A stretch of 13,850 nt of DNA from the NCBI GenBank assembly GCA_025464125.1, contig JAODLU010000063.1, positions 1 to 13,850 of the forward strand, given 5' to 3'. Below are positions 7,008 through 13,719 of the stretch, in pieces. The notes under the pieces were generated by a model. That model had not been told where the DNA came from, ran no database searches, and worked only from the letters and a program-made list of their open reading frames with translations. This stretch comes from Microbacteriaceae bacterium. Lineage in GTDB: Bacteria > Actinomycetota > Actinomycetes > Actinomycetales > Microbacteriaceae. Position numbers and translations under genes: made by a program. The stretch's first letter is position 1, and every line of letters starts with the position of its first letter.

Positions 7008-8222
7008 TTGTCGAAGATCAAGGTAGAGGGAACCGTTGTAGAGCTTGACGGTGACGAGATGACTCGCATCATCTGGCAGAAGATCAAGGAAACCCTGATC
7101 CATCCCTACCTCGACATCAACCTCGAGTATTACGACCTCGGCATCGAGCACCGCGACGAGACCGACGACCAGGTCACCATCGATGCTGCACACGCCATCC
7201 AGAAGCACGGTGTCGGCGTGAAGTGCGCGACCATCACCCCCGATGAGGCACGCGTCGAAGAGTTCGGCCTCAAGCAGATGTGGAAGTCGCCGAACGGCAC
7301 GATCCGCAACATTCTCGGCGGCGTCATCTTCCGCGAGCCCATCATCATCTCCAACATTCCGCGCCTCGTGCCCGGCTGGAACAAGCCGATCATCATTGGC
7401 CGCCACGCGTTCGGCGACCAGTACAAGGCCACGGACTTCCGCTTCCAGGGCAAGGGAAAGCTCACCGTAGCTTTCACGCCAGACGACGGGTCAGAGCCCC
7501 TGCAGTTCGAGGTGTACCAGTCCCCGGGCAGCGGTGTGGCGCAGGTGCAGTACAACCTCGACGAGTCGATCCGTGACTTCGCCCGCGCCAGCCTGCAGTA
7601 CGGCCTCACCCGCAAGTACCCGGTCTACCTGTCGACGAAGAACACCATCCTCAAGGCGTACGACGGTCGCTTTAAAGACATCTTCGAAGAGATCTTCCAG
7701 GCAGAGTTCAAGCCGCAGTTCGACGAGCTCGGCCTGACCTATGAGCACCGCCTCATCGACGACATGGTCGCCTCCTCCATGAAGTGGGAGGGCGGCTACG
7801 TCTGGGCATGCAAGAACTACGACGGTGACGTGCAGTCAGACACCGTTGCGCAGGGCTTCGGCTCACTTGGTCTCATGACCTCAGTGCTCGCAACCCCCGA
7901 CGGCAGGATCGTCGAGGCAGAGGCTGCTCACGGAACCGTCACCCGGCACTACCGCCAGCACCAGGCCGGCAAGCCGACATCCACCAACCCCATCGCCTCG
8001 ATCTACGCGTGGACCCGCGGTCTCATCCACCGCGGAACCCTCGACGGTAACCAGGAACTGATCGAGTTCGCGAACACCCTCGAAGACGTGGTCATCAAGT
8101 CGGTCGAAGCCGGCCACATGACCAAAGACCTCGCGGCGCTCGTCGGGCCAGACCAGAAGTGGGAAACCACCGAAGAGTTCCTCGACACCCTCGATAAGAA
8201 CCTGGCCACCCGCCTGGCCTAG
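7008..8222 (+). CDS. icd: NADP-dependent isocitrate dehydrogenase, eukaryotic-type homodimer
   Basis: This enzyme oxidatively decarboxylates isocitrate to 2-oxoglutarate in the TCA cycle, making NADPH. The 404-residue length and sequence match the IDH1/IDH2-like subfamily rather than the E. coli Icd type. Human IDH1 landmarks are nearly in register: KSPNGTIRN (93-101; S94, N96, R100), R109, R132 in [12 protein letters not shown]211, metal ligands D251/D252, D274 and D278 in YDGDVQSD, and the NADP-binding segment HGTVTRHY (308-315). The start is TTG at 7008: AAGGAG at 6995-7000 is 7 bases upstream, and the protein then begins (M)[19 protein letters not shown] as expected. The reading frame is open further upstream, but that would run through the palindrome and lacks a start signal. 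A strong terminator follows the stop. Confidence 0.97.
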   Translation: MSKIKVEGTVVELDGDEMTRIIWQKIKETLIHPYLDINLEYYDLGIEHRDETDDQVTIDAAHAIQKHGVGVKCATITPDEARVEEFGLKQMWKSPNGTIRNILGGVIFREPIIISNIPRLVPGWNKPIIIGRHAFGDQYKATDFRFQGKGKLTVAFTPDDGSEPLQFEVYQSPGSGVAQVQYNLDESIRDFARASLQYGLTRKYPVYLSTKNTILKAYDGRFKDIFEEIFQAEFKPQFDELGLTYEHRLIDDMVASSMKWEGGYVWACKNYDGDVQSDTVAQGFGSLGLMTSVLATPDGRIVEAEAAHGTVTRHYRQHQAGKPTSTNPIASIYAWTRGLIHRGTLDGNQELIEFANTLEDVVIKSVEAGHMTKDLAALVGPDQKWETTEEFLDTLDKNLATRLA

Positions 8223-8240
8223 GTTTCGGTAGTTGTAAGG

Positions 8241-8275
8241 CGCCCCTCGACTATGTCGGGGGGCGTTCTTGTTTT
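8241..8275 (+). terminator. Intrinsic terminator after icd
   Basis: CGCCCCTCGAC (8241-8251) pairs with GTCGGGGGGCG (8255-8265) over 11 bp (one G-U) around a TAT loop, followed by the T-rich tail TTCTTGTTTT. It begins 19 bases after the icd stop. Its left arm overlaps the last codon and stop of the convergent YrdB-like gene. In the opposite direction the stem is not followed by a T run, so it should work mainly on icd transcripts. Confidence 0.88.
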
Positions 8276-8688
8276 CCGTGCGCGGTATCTTCGCGCGCAG
8301 CCTGTTCGCGGCCAGTCTCCTTGCGCCCCGAAAGGAATCCGCTTACGGCCGCCACGACGCCGAACACGATGCCGACGATCGGGAAGCCGAGCATGAACCA
8401 TGCGGCGACCGCTGCGCCCATGACGAAGACCTCGACAAGGGTGCGGCCGACGACATCCTGCGGGAACACCGCTTTGGGCGAGCGAAACAGGCCCCAGATC
8501 ACCGCGGCGAACAGGGGTGCGCCGATCATGAAGAAGACGCCAGGCAGTGGGAAAGGCCAGGCGAGATAGCCCCAGTAGCCGAGCGAGAACAGCGCGAATA
8601 GTTCGAGCAAGAACCTCAGCACATCGTTGGGCGAGATGGGCGCCTGGGGCTTCGGCTTACCGGCGGCAGACCCGCTGTCGGCGGTCAT
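8251..8688 (-). CDS. YrdB/DUF2568-like small membrane protein
   Basis: A 145-residue integral membrane protein. Four hydrophobic helices are predicted at about 23-43, 49-68, 80-101 and 103-119, with a polar N-terminus (1-20) and a charged C-terminal tail (121-145, rich in Arg, Glu, Lys). The segments LRFLLELFALFSLGYWGY, a GAPLFAAVIWGLFRSPKA block and a LVEVFVMGAAVAAWF block match what I know of the DUF2568/YrdB family, whose function is unknown. The start is ATG at 8688, overlapping the purU stop as ATGA; an upstream in-frame extension would lie wholly inside purU. It therefore forms a translationally coupled pair with purU, though no functional link is known. Its final codons overlap the icd terminator. 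Confidence 0.82.
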   Translation of the reverse strand: MTADSGSAAGKPKPQAPISPNDVLRFLLELFALFSLGYWGYLAWPFPLPGVFFMIGAPLFAAVIWGLFRSPKAVFPQDVVGRTLVEVFVMGAAVAAWFMLGFPIVGIVFGVVAAVSGFLSGRKETGREQAAREDTAHGKQERPPT

Positions 8689-9542
8689 TTGAAGATGATC
8701 GTGCGTCTGCCATCCTGCAGCACGCGGTTTTCGGCGAACCATTTCACGGCCTGCGTGAGAGTTCGCGATTCTTCGTCCTGGCCGATCGCCATCAGCTCTT
8801 CCGGCGTGCGCGAGTGATCGACGCGCACCACATTCTGCTCGATGATCGGACCCTCATCGAGATCACTCGTCACGAAGTGGGCGGTCGCCCCGATGAGCTT
8901 GACACCGCGGGCGTGGGCCTGGCGGTAAGGGTTCGCGCCCTTGAAGCCGGGCAGGAACGAGTGGTGGATGTTGATGATGCGACCTGCGAGCTTGTCGCAG
9001 AGTTCGGGCGAAAGAATCTGCATGTAACGGGCGAGCACGACGAGCTCGATATCGAACTGCTCCACGGCCGCGAGCACCCGGTCTTCGAACGCCTGCTTGT
9101 CGGCGGGGGAGCCGATCGGATGCACCTCGAATGGCACCCCGTAGAACTCCGCCAGCGTGCCGAGGTCGGGGTGATTGCTGAGCACGAGCGGAAGTTCGAC
9201 GGCCAGCTGGCTGGCCCTCTCGCGGAAGAGCAGGTCGTTGAGGCAATGGGCCGCCCTGGAGACGAGCACGAGCGTTCGCAGGGGTCGGCCGACGACATCC
9301 AGTTTCGCGTTCATTTCGTAGCTGGCGACGACCGGTGCGAGCGCTGCCTCGAATGCGGCGCGGCCGACCGTGGACTCGACCTGGAGCCGCATGAAAAACG
9401 TGCCGGTATCGTCACTCGAGAACTGCTGGGACTCGGTTATGTTGCCCCCGGCCGTGACTATCGACCCGCTGATCGCGTGAACGATGCCGGGCCTGTCAGC
9501 GCAGGTGATGGTCAGCACCCAGTGGGTTGTTTCGGCGGTCAC
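8685..9542 (-). CDS. purU: Formyltetrahydrofolate deformylase
   Basis: PurU hydrolyses 10-formyl-THF to formate and free THF, balancing the one-carbon pool. The 285-residue length is typical. Residues about 8-80 form an ACT regulatory domain starting with LTITCADRPGIVHAISG. The catalytic formyl-hydrolase domain (about 88-285) shows SNHPDL (122-127), AR-YMQILSP near 171-179, NIHHSFLPGF (191-200, with the N191/H193 pair) and DLDEGPIIEQ (227-236, D229 as the third catalytic residue). The start is GTG at 9542, supported by TACCCT exactly 6 nt upstream and by no Shine-Dalgarno, which suggests a leaderless mRNA. It is followed by the YrdB-like gene with a 4-base overlap and is divergent from the first MFS gene. 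With purH and glyA it forms the folate theme of the window. Confidence 0.96.
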   Translation of the reverse strand: MTAETTHWVLTITCADRPGIVHAISGSIVTAGGNITESQQFSSDDTGTFFMRLQVESTVGRAAFEAALAPVVASYEMNAKLDVVGRPLRTLVLVSRAAHCLNDLLFRERASQLAVELPLVLSNHPDLGTLAEFYGVPFEVHPIGSPADKQAFEDRVLAAVEQFDIELVVLARYMQILSPELCDKLAGRIINIHHSFLPGFKGANPYRQAHARGVKLIGATAHFVTSDLDEGPIIEQNVVRVDHSRTPEELMAIGQDEESRTLTQAVKWFAENRVLQDGRRTIIFK

Positions 9543-9548
9543 GGTTCA

Positions 9549-9554
9549 AGGGTA
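9549..9554 (-). promoter_or_regulatory. Putative leaderless -10 box for purU
   Basis: On the minus strand TACCCT (9554 down to 9549) is followed by six bases TGAACC and the GTG start at 9542. This is the fourth start in the window with the TANNNT-N6-start layout and no ribosome-binding site. Confidence 0.5.
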
Positions 9555-9566
9555 TTGTGCAAACGT

Positions 9567-9597
9567 TGCCGCGCGTGCCCGCGGCAGCCCGCGGGCG
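9567..9597 (+). promoter_or_regulatory. Mutually exclusive GC-rich hairpins ahead of the first MFS gene
   Basis: TGCCGCG (9567-9573) can pair with CGCGGCA (9580-9586); alternatively GCCCGCGG (9577-9584) can pair with CCGCGGGC (9589-9596). The two stems share bases 9580-9584, so only one can form. They lie in the 5' leader if translation starts at GTG 9635. Chance formation in GC-rich DNA is a real possibility. Confidence 0.3.
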
Positions 9598-9634
9598 GCG
9601 CATCGTCACACCCAACCAGAAATCGAGCCTGAGC

Positions 9635-10840
9635 GTGACCGCGCCGAAAGAATCAACAACCGCATTCCCGTGGGTCGGCCTTCTCGTGCTCTCAGGGGCG
9701 ATCTTCGTCTCGGTGACGAGCGAGTTCCTGCCGACAGGCCTCCTGCCAGACATGGCAAAGGAACTCGGCGTATCGGAGTCGCGCATCGGCCTGCTCATCA
9801 CGGTCTTCGCCGCGACGGTTGTCGTATCCACAACGCCACTTGCCGCACTCACCCGCCGCTTTCCGCGGAAGAGCCTTGTCGTGGCAGCGCTCGTGGTCAA
9901 CGCGGTTGCGGCGATCCTTGGTGCCATTTCGCCCAGCTATGAAGTGCTGCTCGGTGCCCGCGTGCTGGGAGGACTCGCCCACGGGCTGTTCTGGGCGGTG
10001 GTCGGCGCGTATGCGGGTCACCTCGTGCCGAAGCACCTCATCGGAAGGGCGGTGGCCGTCACGAGCGGCGGCGGCACCGTGGCCTTCGTGCTCGGGGTGC
10101 CGCTCGGCACAGCCCTCGGGCACGCCCTTGGCTGGCGTCTCGCCTTCGCCGTGGTCGGCGGAGTGATGCTGCTGCTTTCAGCGCTCGTGTTGTGGCTTCT
10201 TCCGCCGGTCGACCACAGGGTCAGCCTCGCGACCGGCGAGATTCCGTTGCCGATGCGCCGTGACCCCAGCGTGCCCGGCGTGATCATCATCTGCCTGGTG
10301 CTCATCACGCTGATGACCGGCCAGAACCTCTACTACACCTACATAGCCCCCTGGTTGATCGCGACCGCGCACTTCAGCGCAGCTGCGGTCGCGCCACTGC
10401 TGTTCGTATTCGGCGCGGCTGGTGCCATCGGGCTCGTCGCCGCGGGATTCATCGCCGACCGGTTTCCCCGCCGCGGATTCGTGGTGGTGACCCTGGTCGT
10501 GCTCGCGGGCGTACTCATGATCGCGCTGGCATCTGCGAACCAGGTCATGGTGATAGTTGCGCTCGCGGTGTGGGGGGCCGGATTCGGTGCGTTGCCCGCA
10601 ATGCTGCAGGCGCGGATGCTGCACACGGCCTCTGCGCGCATGCGAGACATCGGGGCGGCGCTGTTTACGACATCCTTCAACCTCGCCATCGGCGTAGGTG
10701 CGCTGGTTGGCGGAGTGCTGCTCGATTCGTCAGGTGTGCGTGTGCTGCCCTACTACTACCTCGCGTTCCTCGTGGCAGGCATCCTGCTGAGTCTCGTGAC
10801 GGATGCCTGGCTCGCGAGCCGGGCCAGGCAACCCGTCTAG
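9635..10840 (+). CDS. MFS exporter, DHA1 family (first of a tandem pair)
   Basis: A 12-helix major facilitator protein of about 401 residues, most like the DHA1 drug/sugar-efflux group (AraJ/YdhP/Cml-type). The first helix carries SEFLPTGLLP (29-38), a hallmark of that group; a motif A variant, PLAALTRRFPRK (68-79), lies between helices 2 and 3, and GVPLGTALG is in the helix 5 region. Substrate is unknown. The start is uncertain. GTG 9635 gives an N-terminus that lines up with the paralog downstream (TAPKESTTAFPW against TSKDNTTAFPW). GTG 9557, with AAGGG just upstream, would add 26 residues. ATG 9527 would overlap divergent purU. It lies 104 bases or fewer from its tandem copy, which has its own hairpin-rich leader. 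Confidence 0.9.
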   Translation: MTAPKESTTAFPWVGLLVLSGAIFVSVTSEFLPTGLLPDMAKELGVSESRIGLLITVFAATVVVSTTPLAALTRRFPRKSLVVAALVVNAVAAILGAISPSYEVLLGARVLGGLAHGLFWAVVGAYAGHLVPKHLIGRAVAVTSGGGTVAFVLGVPLGTALGHALGWRLAFAVVGGVMLLLSALVLWLLPPVDHRVSLATGEIPLPMRRDPSVPGVIIICLVLITLMTGQNLYYTYIAPWLIATAHFSAAAVAPLLFVFGAAGAIGLVAAGFIADRFPRRGFVVVTLVVLAGVLMIALASANQVMVIVALAVWGAGFGALPAMLQARMLHTASARMRDIGAALFTTSFNLAIGVGALVGGVLLDSSGVRVLPYYYLAFLVAGILLSLVTDAWLASRARQPV

Positions 10841-10863
10841 CGCACGGTCGGGCCCCGCACCGA

Positions 10864-10869
10864 TAGTGT
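10864..10869 (+). promoter_or_regulatory. Possible -10 box of the second MFS gene
   Basis: TAGTGT fits TANNNT and would start transcription near 10876, giving a leader of about 60 nt that contains the paired hairpins. No good -35 is seen, and readthrough from the first MFS gene is equally possible. Confidence 0.3.
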
Positions 10870-10884
10870 GCACATGTCGTCTCC

Positions 10885-10920
10885 CGTGCAAGCGAGAGCT
10901 TCACGGCGCAAAGATGCGCC
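10885..10920 (+). promoter_or_regulatory. Two adjacent hairpins in the leader of the second MFS gene
   Basis: Hairpin 1: CGTG-C-AAGC (10885-10893) with GCTTCACG (10898-10905), one bulged C, and a GAGA (GNRA-type) loop. Hairpin 2: GGCGCA (10905-10910) with TGCGCC (10915-10920), loop AAGA. The stems abut, sharing G10905, and end 15 bases before the GTG start. Neither is followed by a T run, so translational control is likelier than termination. Confidence 0.4.
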
Positions 10921-10935
10921 GCCCGGCAAAGAACG

Positions 10936-12156
10936 GTGTGCATCGTGGTCACGTCGAAAGACAACACAACAGCTTTTCCATGGGTTGGGCTGTTCGTGCT
11001 CGCCGGGGCAGTCTTCGTGGCGGTGACCGCCGAGTTCGTGCCGACCGGGCTGCTGCCGGACATGGCTCACGACCTGCATGTTTCCGAGTCGCGGATCGGC
11101 CTGCTCGTCACAGTGTTCGCTGTCAGCATCGTCATCACCACAACGCCACTCGTGGCACTCACGCGTCGGTTCTCGCGAAAGTACCTCGTCGTGCTCGTGC
11201 TGCTGGCCAACGCGATTGCTGCAGGGCTCGCGGCCATCGCGCAGAGCTACGAGGTGCTGCTGGTTGCCAGGGTGCTCGGCGGCATGGCCGACGGCCTGTT
11301 CTGGGCGGTCGCTGGCGCGTACGCCGCTCACCTCGTTGCGAAAGAGCGCATCGGCAGGGCTGTGGCGATCACGAGCGGTGGGGCGACGGCGGCCTTCATC
11401 CTCGGCGTGCCATTCTCCGCTGCGATCGGGCACGCCCTCGGCTGGAGACTCGCCTTCGGCGGCATCGCGGCGCTCATGGTCGTGCTCTCAGTGCTGGTGC
11501 TGGTGCTGCTGCCAGCAGTTGAGCACCGGGTCACGCTCGCTGATGGTGAAGTAGCAGCGCCATTGCGTCACGACCGCAGCATCCCCGGGGTGGTCATCGT
11601 CTGCCTTGTGATCATCACCATCATGACCGGGCAATACATCTACTACACCTACATTGCGCCGTGGCTGATCGGCGTCGGCGGCTTCAGCCCTGGCGCGATC
11701 GCTCCACTGCTCTTCGTCTTCGGTGTCGCCGGAGCGGTGGGTCTCGTTGTCGTCGGCCTCTTCAGCGACAGGTCGCCCGGGGTCACCGTCATCATCGTCA
11801 CCGCCGTGGTGCTCGTGAGTGTGGCCGTGCTCGCGCTGTTCTCGTCGAACACTGTCGTTCTGATCATCGCGTTCGCGGTGTGGGGAGCGGCGTTCGGCGC
11901 ATACCCTTCACTGTTCCAGGCACGGCTGTTCCACACCGCATCGCACGCGATGCGCGACCTCAGCGGTGCGCTCTTCGCAACCTCGTTCAACGTGGCGATC
12001 GGCATCGGCGCCCTGCTCGGCGGCGTGCTGCTCGACCAGTCCGGGCTGCGGGTGCTTCCGTTCTACTTTGTCGGTTTCCTCGCCGTGGCAATCGTGCTCA
12101 GCCTGGTGACGGATGCCTGGCTCGCGACACGCGCGAAAGCAGAGCTCACCCGCTAA
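10936..12156 (+). CDS. MFS exporter, DHA1 family (second of a tandem pair)
   Basis: A 406-residue, 12-helix MFS protein closely similar to its upstream neighbour along the whole length, so the two arose by tandem duplication. AEFVPTGLLP (32-41) and PLVALTRRFSRK (71-82) repeat the landmarks of the first copy; GQYIYYTYIAPWL matches GQNLYYTYIAPWL, and both end SLVTDAWLA-RA. Near the 3' ends the copies share a 22-bp identical DNA stretch (10796-10817 and 12106-12127). Most third positions differ, so the duplication is not recent. Differences cluster in helices and in the loop after helix 8 (FIADRFPRRG in copy 1, LFSDRSPG in copy 2), which could mean different substrates. GTG 10936 and GTG 10945 are both possible starts; neither has a clear Shine-Dalgarno. 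Confidence 0.9.
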   Translation: MCIVVTSKDNTTAFPWVGLFVLAGAVFVAVTAEFVPTGLLPDMAHDLHVSESRIGLLVTVFAVSIVITTTPLVALTRRFSRKYLVVLVLLANAIAAGLAAIAQSYEVLLVARVLGGMADGLFWAVAGAYAAHLVAKERIGRAVAITSGGATAAFILGVPFSAAIGHALGWRLAFGGIAALMVVLSVLVLVLLPAVEHRVTLADGEVAAPLRHDRSIPGVVIVCLVIITIMTGQYIYYTYIAPWLIGVGGFSPGAIAPLLFVFGVAGAVGLVVVGLFSDRSPGVTVIIVTAVVLVSVAVLALFSSNTVVLIIAFAVWGAAFGAYPSLFQARLFHTASHAMRDLSGALFATSFNVAIGIGALLGGVLLDQSGLRVLPFYFVGFLAVAIVLSLVTDAWLATRAKAELTR

Positions 12157-12178
12157 ACCGACAGCCGCAGGCCGATCG

Positions 12179-13504
12179 TCAGGGAGCAGTGTCTGGCCTG
12201 GAGAGTCCCAGTCGTGGAAAAAGCACCGTGTAGCCCTCCTGGAGTCCGCCGTTCAGCGCTCCCAGGACATGGCCGCCATTCAGCACCTCGAAATAGGTCG
12301 TCTTCCAACCGGCGGCCGCGGCGAAGCGATTCATGTCCTGTGCCTGCTTCCTGTATGCAGAATCGTCGGACCCGACGGTGAAGATGCCGACGGTGTTGTC
12401 GTAGTGACCCGCCGCCAGGATGTTCTGCGGCTTGGACGCCTCGTATGCTGCACGGTTTCCGGCGAACGCTCCGGCGAGCATGGCATCCTGCCGGTTGTCG
12501 CCAGCTACCTCCTCACCTGAGATGTCGAGTACATTGCCCCAGACTTGCGGGAACCTGGCCCCGAGATAGGCCGCGCACTCGCCGCCGTTCGAGTACCCGG
12601 CGATGGTCCAGTGGGCCGGGTCCTGGATCACGTGCAGGTTCACGCGGGCCCAGGAGACTGCATCCTGTGTCAGGTATGTCTCAACTTTTCCGAATTTCGT
12701 CGAGTCTGTGCAGCCCGGGTCGTTTGCGGGATTACCGATCTGGTCGACCACCAGCACGATCGGGGCGAGTCCGCCGTGGCGCGCGGCGAATGCATCGAGG
12801 ATCGGCTTCTGGAACGACGGATCAGGATTTCCCGGCTGCCCCATGAGCATGATGACGAGAGGCAGCGGCGGTGGTTTCGCAACGAGTGCCGCTGGCGGCA
12901 GGTAGAGGCCGGCAGGCCGGGCCGCGAATCCCGAGGCCGTGTTGGGAATGGTGACCTGGCCGATGGTTCCCTGGGTGGGCAGGTCGGCTGGCGCGATCCA
13001 GTTGTCCCACAGCGATGCTCCACTGAGGATCAGCCGATTAAGGTATTCGCTCGGGTCGGTCGTAGCAACAGGGGTTGGCACGTGAATCTTCTTCTGGGTT
13101 TGCATGCCGGCCAGGTCGGCGACCGTGCGGTCCAGCCCGAACTCCATGTTGATGCCGACGGTGCCGACGACGAGAAAAAGCACCACCGCGAGCGATGCCA
13201 GCACCTTGCGGTACCACTGCGAGCGCCAGAGGTTGACGATGGCGAGTCCCATGCCGGCGAAGGTCACGTACACCCATGCGACGGTGCCCTGGGTGAGTCC
13301 TACCCCGAGAACATTTGTGACCCCGACGAGTAGGAGCACGCCGCCCGCCAGCAGTGCGCCGGCCAGCAGCCCCGCCAGCCCCGTGATTATCCAGCGCCGT
13401 GTCGGCCGACGCAGGGCGAGGTAGAGGAGTGCGCCAAGAGCGAGCGTGTAGACGACACCGACGACAGGCCCGTCCATGATATTCAGGCTCAGGAGAGCAT
13501 CCAC
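12179..13504 (-). CDS. Membrane-anchored extracytoplasmic alpha/beta hydrolase (esterase family)
   Basis: A 441-residue protein with four predicted N-terminal membrane helices (about 13-30, 38-62, 72-91, 101-118) and a C-terminal alpha/beta hydrolase of the esterase D / antigen 85-like type (about 195-435). Positive loops RRPTRRW (32-38) and RSQWYRK (94-100) should be cytoplasmic, which places the hydrolase outside the membrane. The nucleophile elbow is GYSNGG (S305); the likely histidine is H412 in NGGHVLGALN, and D380/D381 in GSDDSAY is a candidate acid. Helices plus hydrolase suggest work on the cell envelope or external esters; mycolyltransferase activity is not implied. The start is GTG 13504, with AAAGGA 5 nt upstream. 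The frame stays open to 13675, but that would run through the glyA riboswitch. It converges with the second MFS gene. Confidence 0.87.
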   Translation of the reverse strand: MDALLSLNIMDGPVVGVVYTLALGALLYLALRRPTRRWIITGLAGLLAGALLAGGVLLLVGVTNVLGVGLTQGTVAWVYVTFAGMGLAIVNLWRSQWYRKVLASLAVVLFLVVGTVGINMEFGLDRTVADLAGMQTQKKIHVPTPVATTDPSEYLNRLILSGASLWDNWIAPADLPTQGTIGQVTIPNTASGFAARPAGLYLPPAALVAKPPPLPLVIMLMGQPGNPDPSFQKPILDAFAARHGGLAPIVLVVDQIGNPANDPGCTDSTKFGKVETYLTQDAVSWARVNLHVIQDPAHWTIAGYSNGGECAAYLGARFPQVWGNVLDISGEEVAGDNRQDAMLAGAFAGNRAAYEASKPQNILAAGHYDNTVGIFTVGSDDSAYRKQAQDMNRFAAAAGWKTTYFEVLNGGHVLGALNGGLQEGYTVLFPRLGLSRPDTAP

Positions 13505-13548
13505 GGTGATCCTTTGATTGCAGCTTTCGGTGCGGATGCTGGCACGCG

Positions 13549-13554
13549 AGTCTA
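13549..13554 (-). promoter_or_regulatory. Possible -10 box of the hydrolase gene
   Basis: TAGACT on the minus strand (13554 down to 13549) fits TANNNT and would give a leader of about 40 nt ending in the AAAGGA ribosome-binding site. No clear -35 is seen. Confidence 0.35.
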
Positions 13555-13589
13555 TGTCGCCGGAGGGTGCGCCGCCGACCGCAGGTGGG

Positions 13590-13595
13590 TAAGAT
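13590..13595 (+). promoter_or_regulatory. Putative glyA -10 box
   Basis: TAAGAT (four of six matches to TATAAT) ends just before the riboswitch aptamer, so transcription would begin about 13601 at its 5' edge. No strong -35 hexamer is visible. Confidence 0.45.
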
Positions 13596-13598
13596 CTC

Positions 13599-13674
13599 TC
13601 ATGTCGCGACTGGCGTTCAGGTGGGTAACCATCGGGGAGTGACTGACTACGATTGGGCCGTTCGCCTGGGCCCA
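13599..13674 (+). ncRNA. ZTP/ZMP riboswitch (pfl motif) aptamer upstream of glyA
   Basis: The stretch carries the conserved pieces of the pfl RNA in order: TCGCGACTGGCG (13604-13615), a GGT-GGGTA-ACC hairpin (13620-13630), CGGGGAGTGA (13633-13642), and GGCCGTTCGCCTGGGC in the 3' domain (ending 13671). A short P1 can form between TCAT (13599-13602) and GTGA (13639-13642). P3 is TGGGCC (13654-13659) with GGCCCA (13669-13674). The pseudoknot expected for this class is GGCG (13612-13615) with CGCC (13663-13666). This riboswitch binds ZMP/ZTP, which build up when 10-formyl-THF is short, and turns on folate and purine genes; glyA is a classic target. No terminator hairpin follows, which suggests translational control. 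Confidence 0.92.
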
Positions 13675-13706
13675 CCGGATACCGTGTGTTCTATCCGTCG
13701 AGTGTC

Positions 13707-13712
13707 AAGGAG
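13707..13712 (+). promoter_or_regulatory. glyA ribosome-binding site
   Basis: AAGGAG sits 7 nt before the ATG at 13720. The bases just after it (GCCCAAT, 13715-13721, including the first two bases of the start codon) are complementary to ATTGGGC (13652-13658) inside the riboswitch 3' domain. Confidence 0.8.
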
Positions 13713-13719
13713 TCGCCCA

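Noticed and set aside
9527..9634. Longer N-terminus of the first MFS protein from ATG 9527
   Set aside because: It would overlap the divergent purU start, is Arg-rich, and has no counterpart in the tandem paralog. GTG 9557 cannot be fully excluded.
13505..13675. Upstream extension of the hydrolase gene to 13675
   Set aside because: The added 57 residues are polar and unlike a membrane-protein N-terminus, cross the riboswitch region, and have no ribosome-binding site; GTG 13504 has AAAGGA just upstream.
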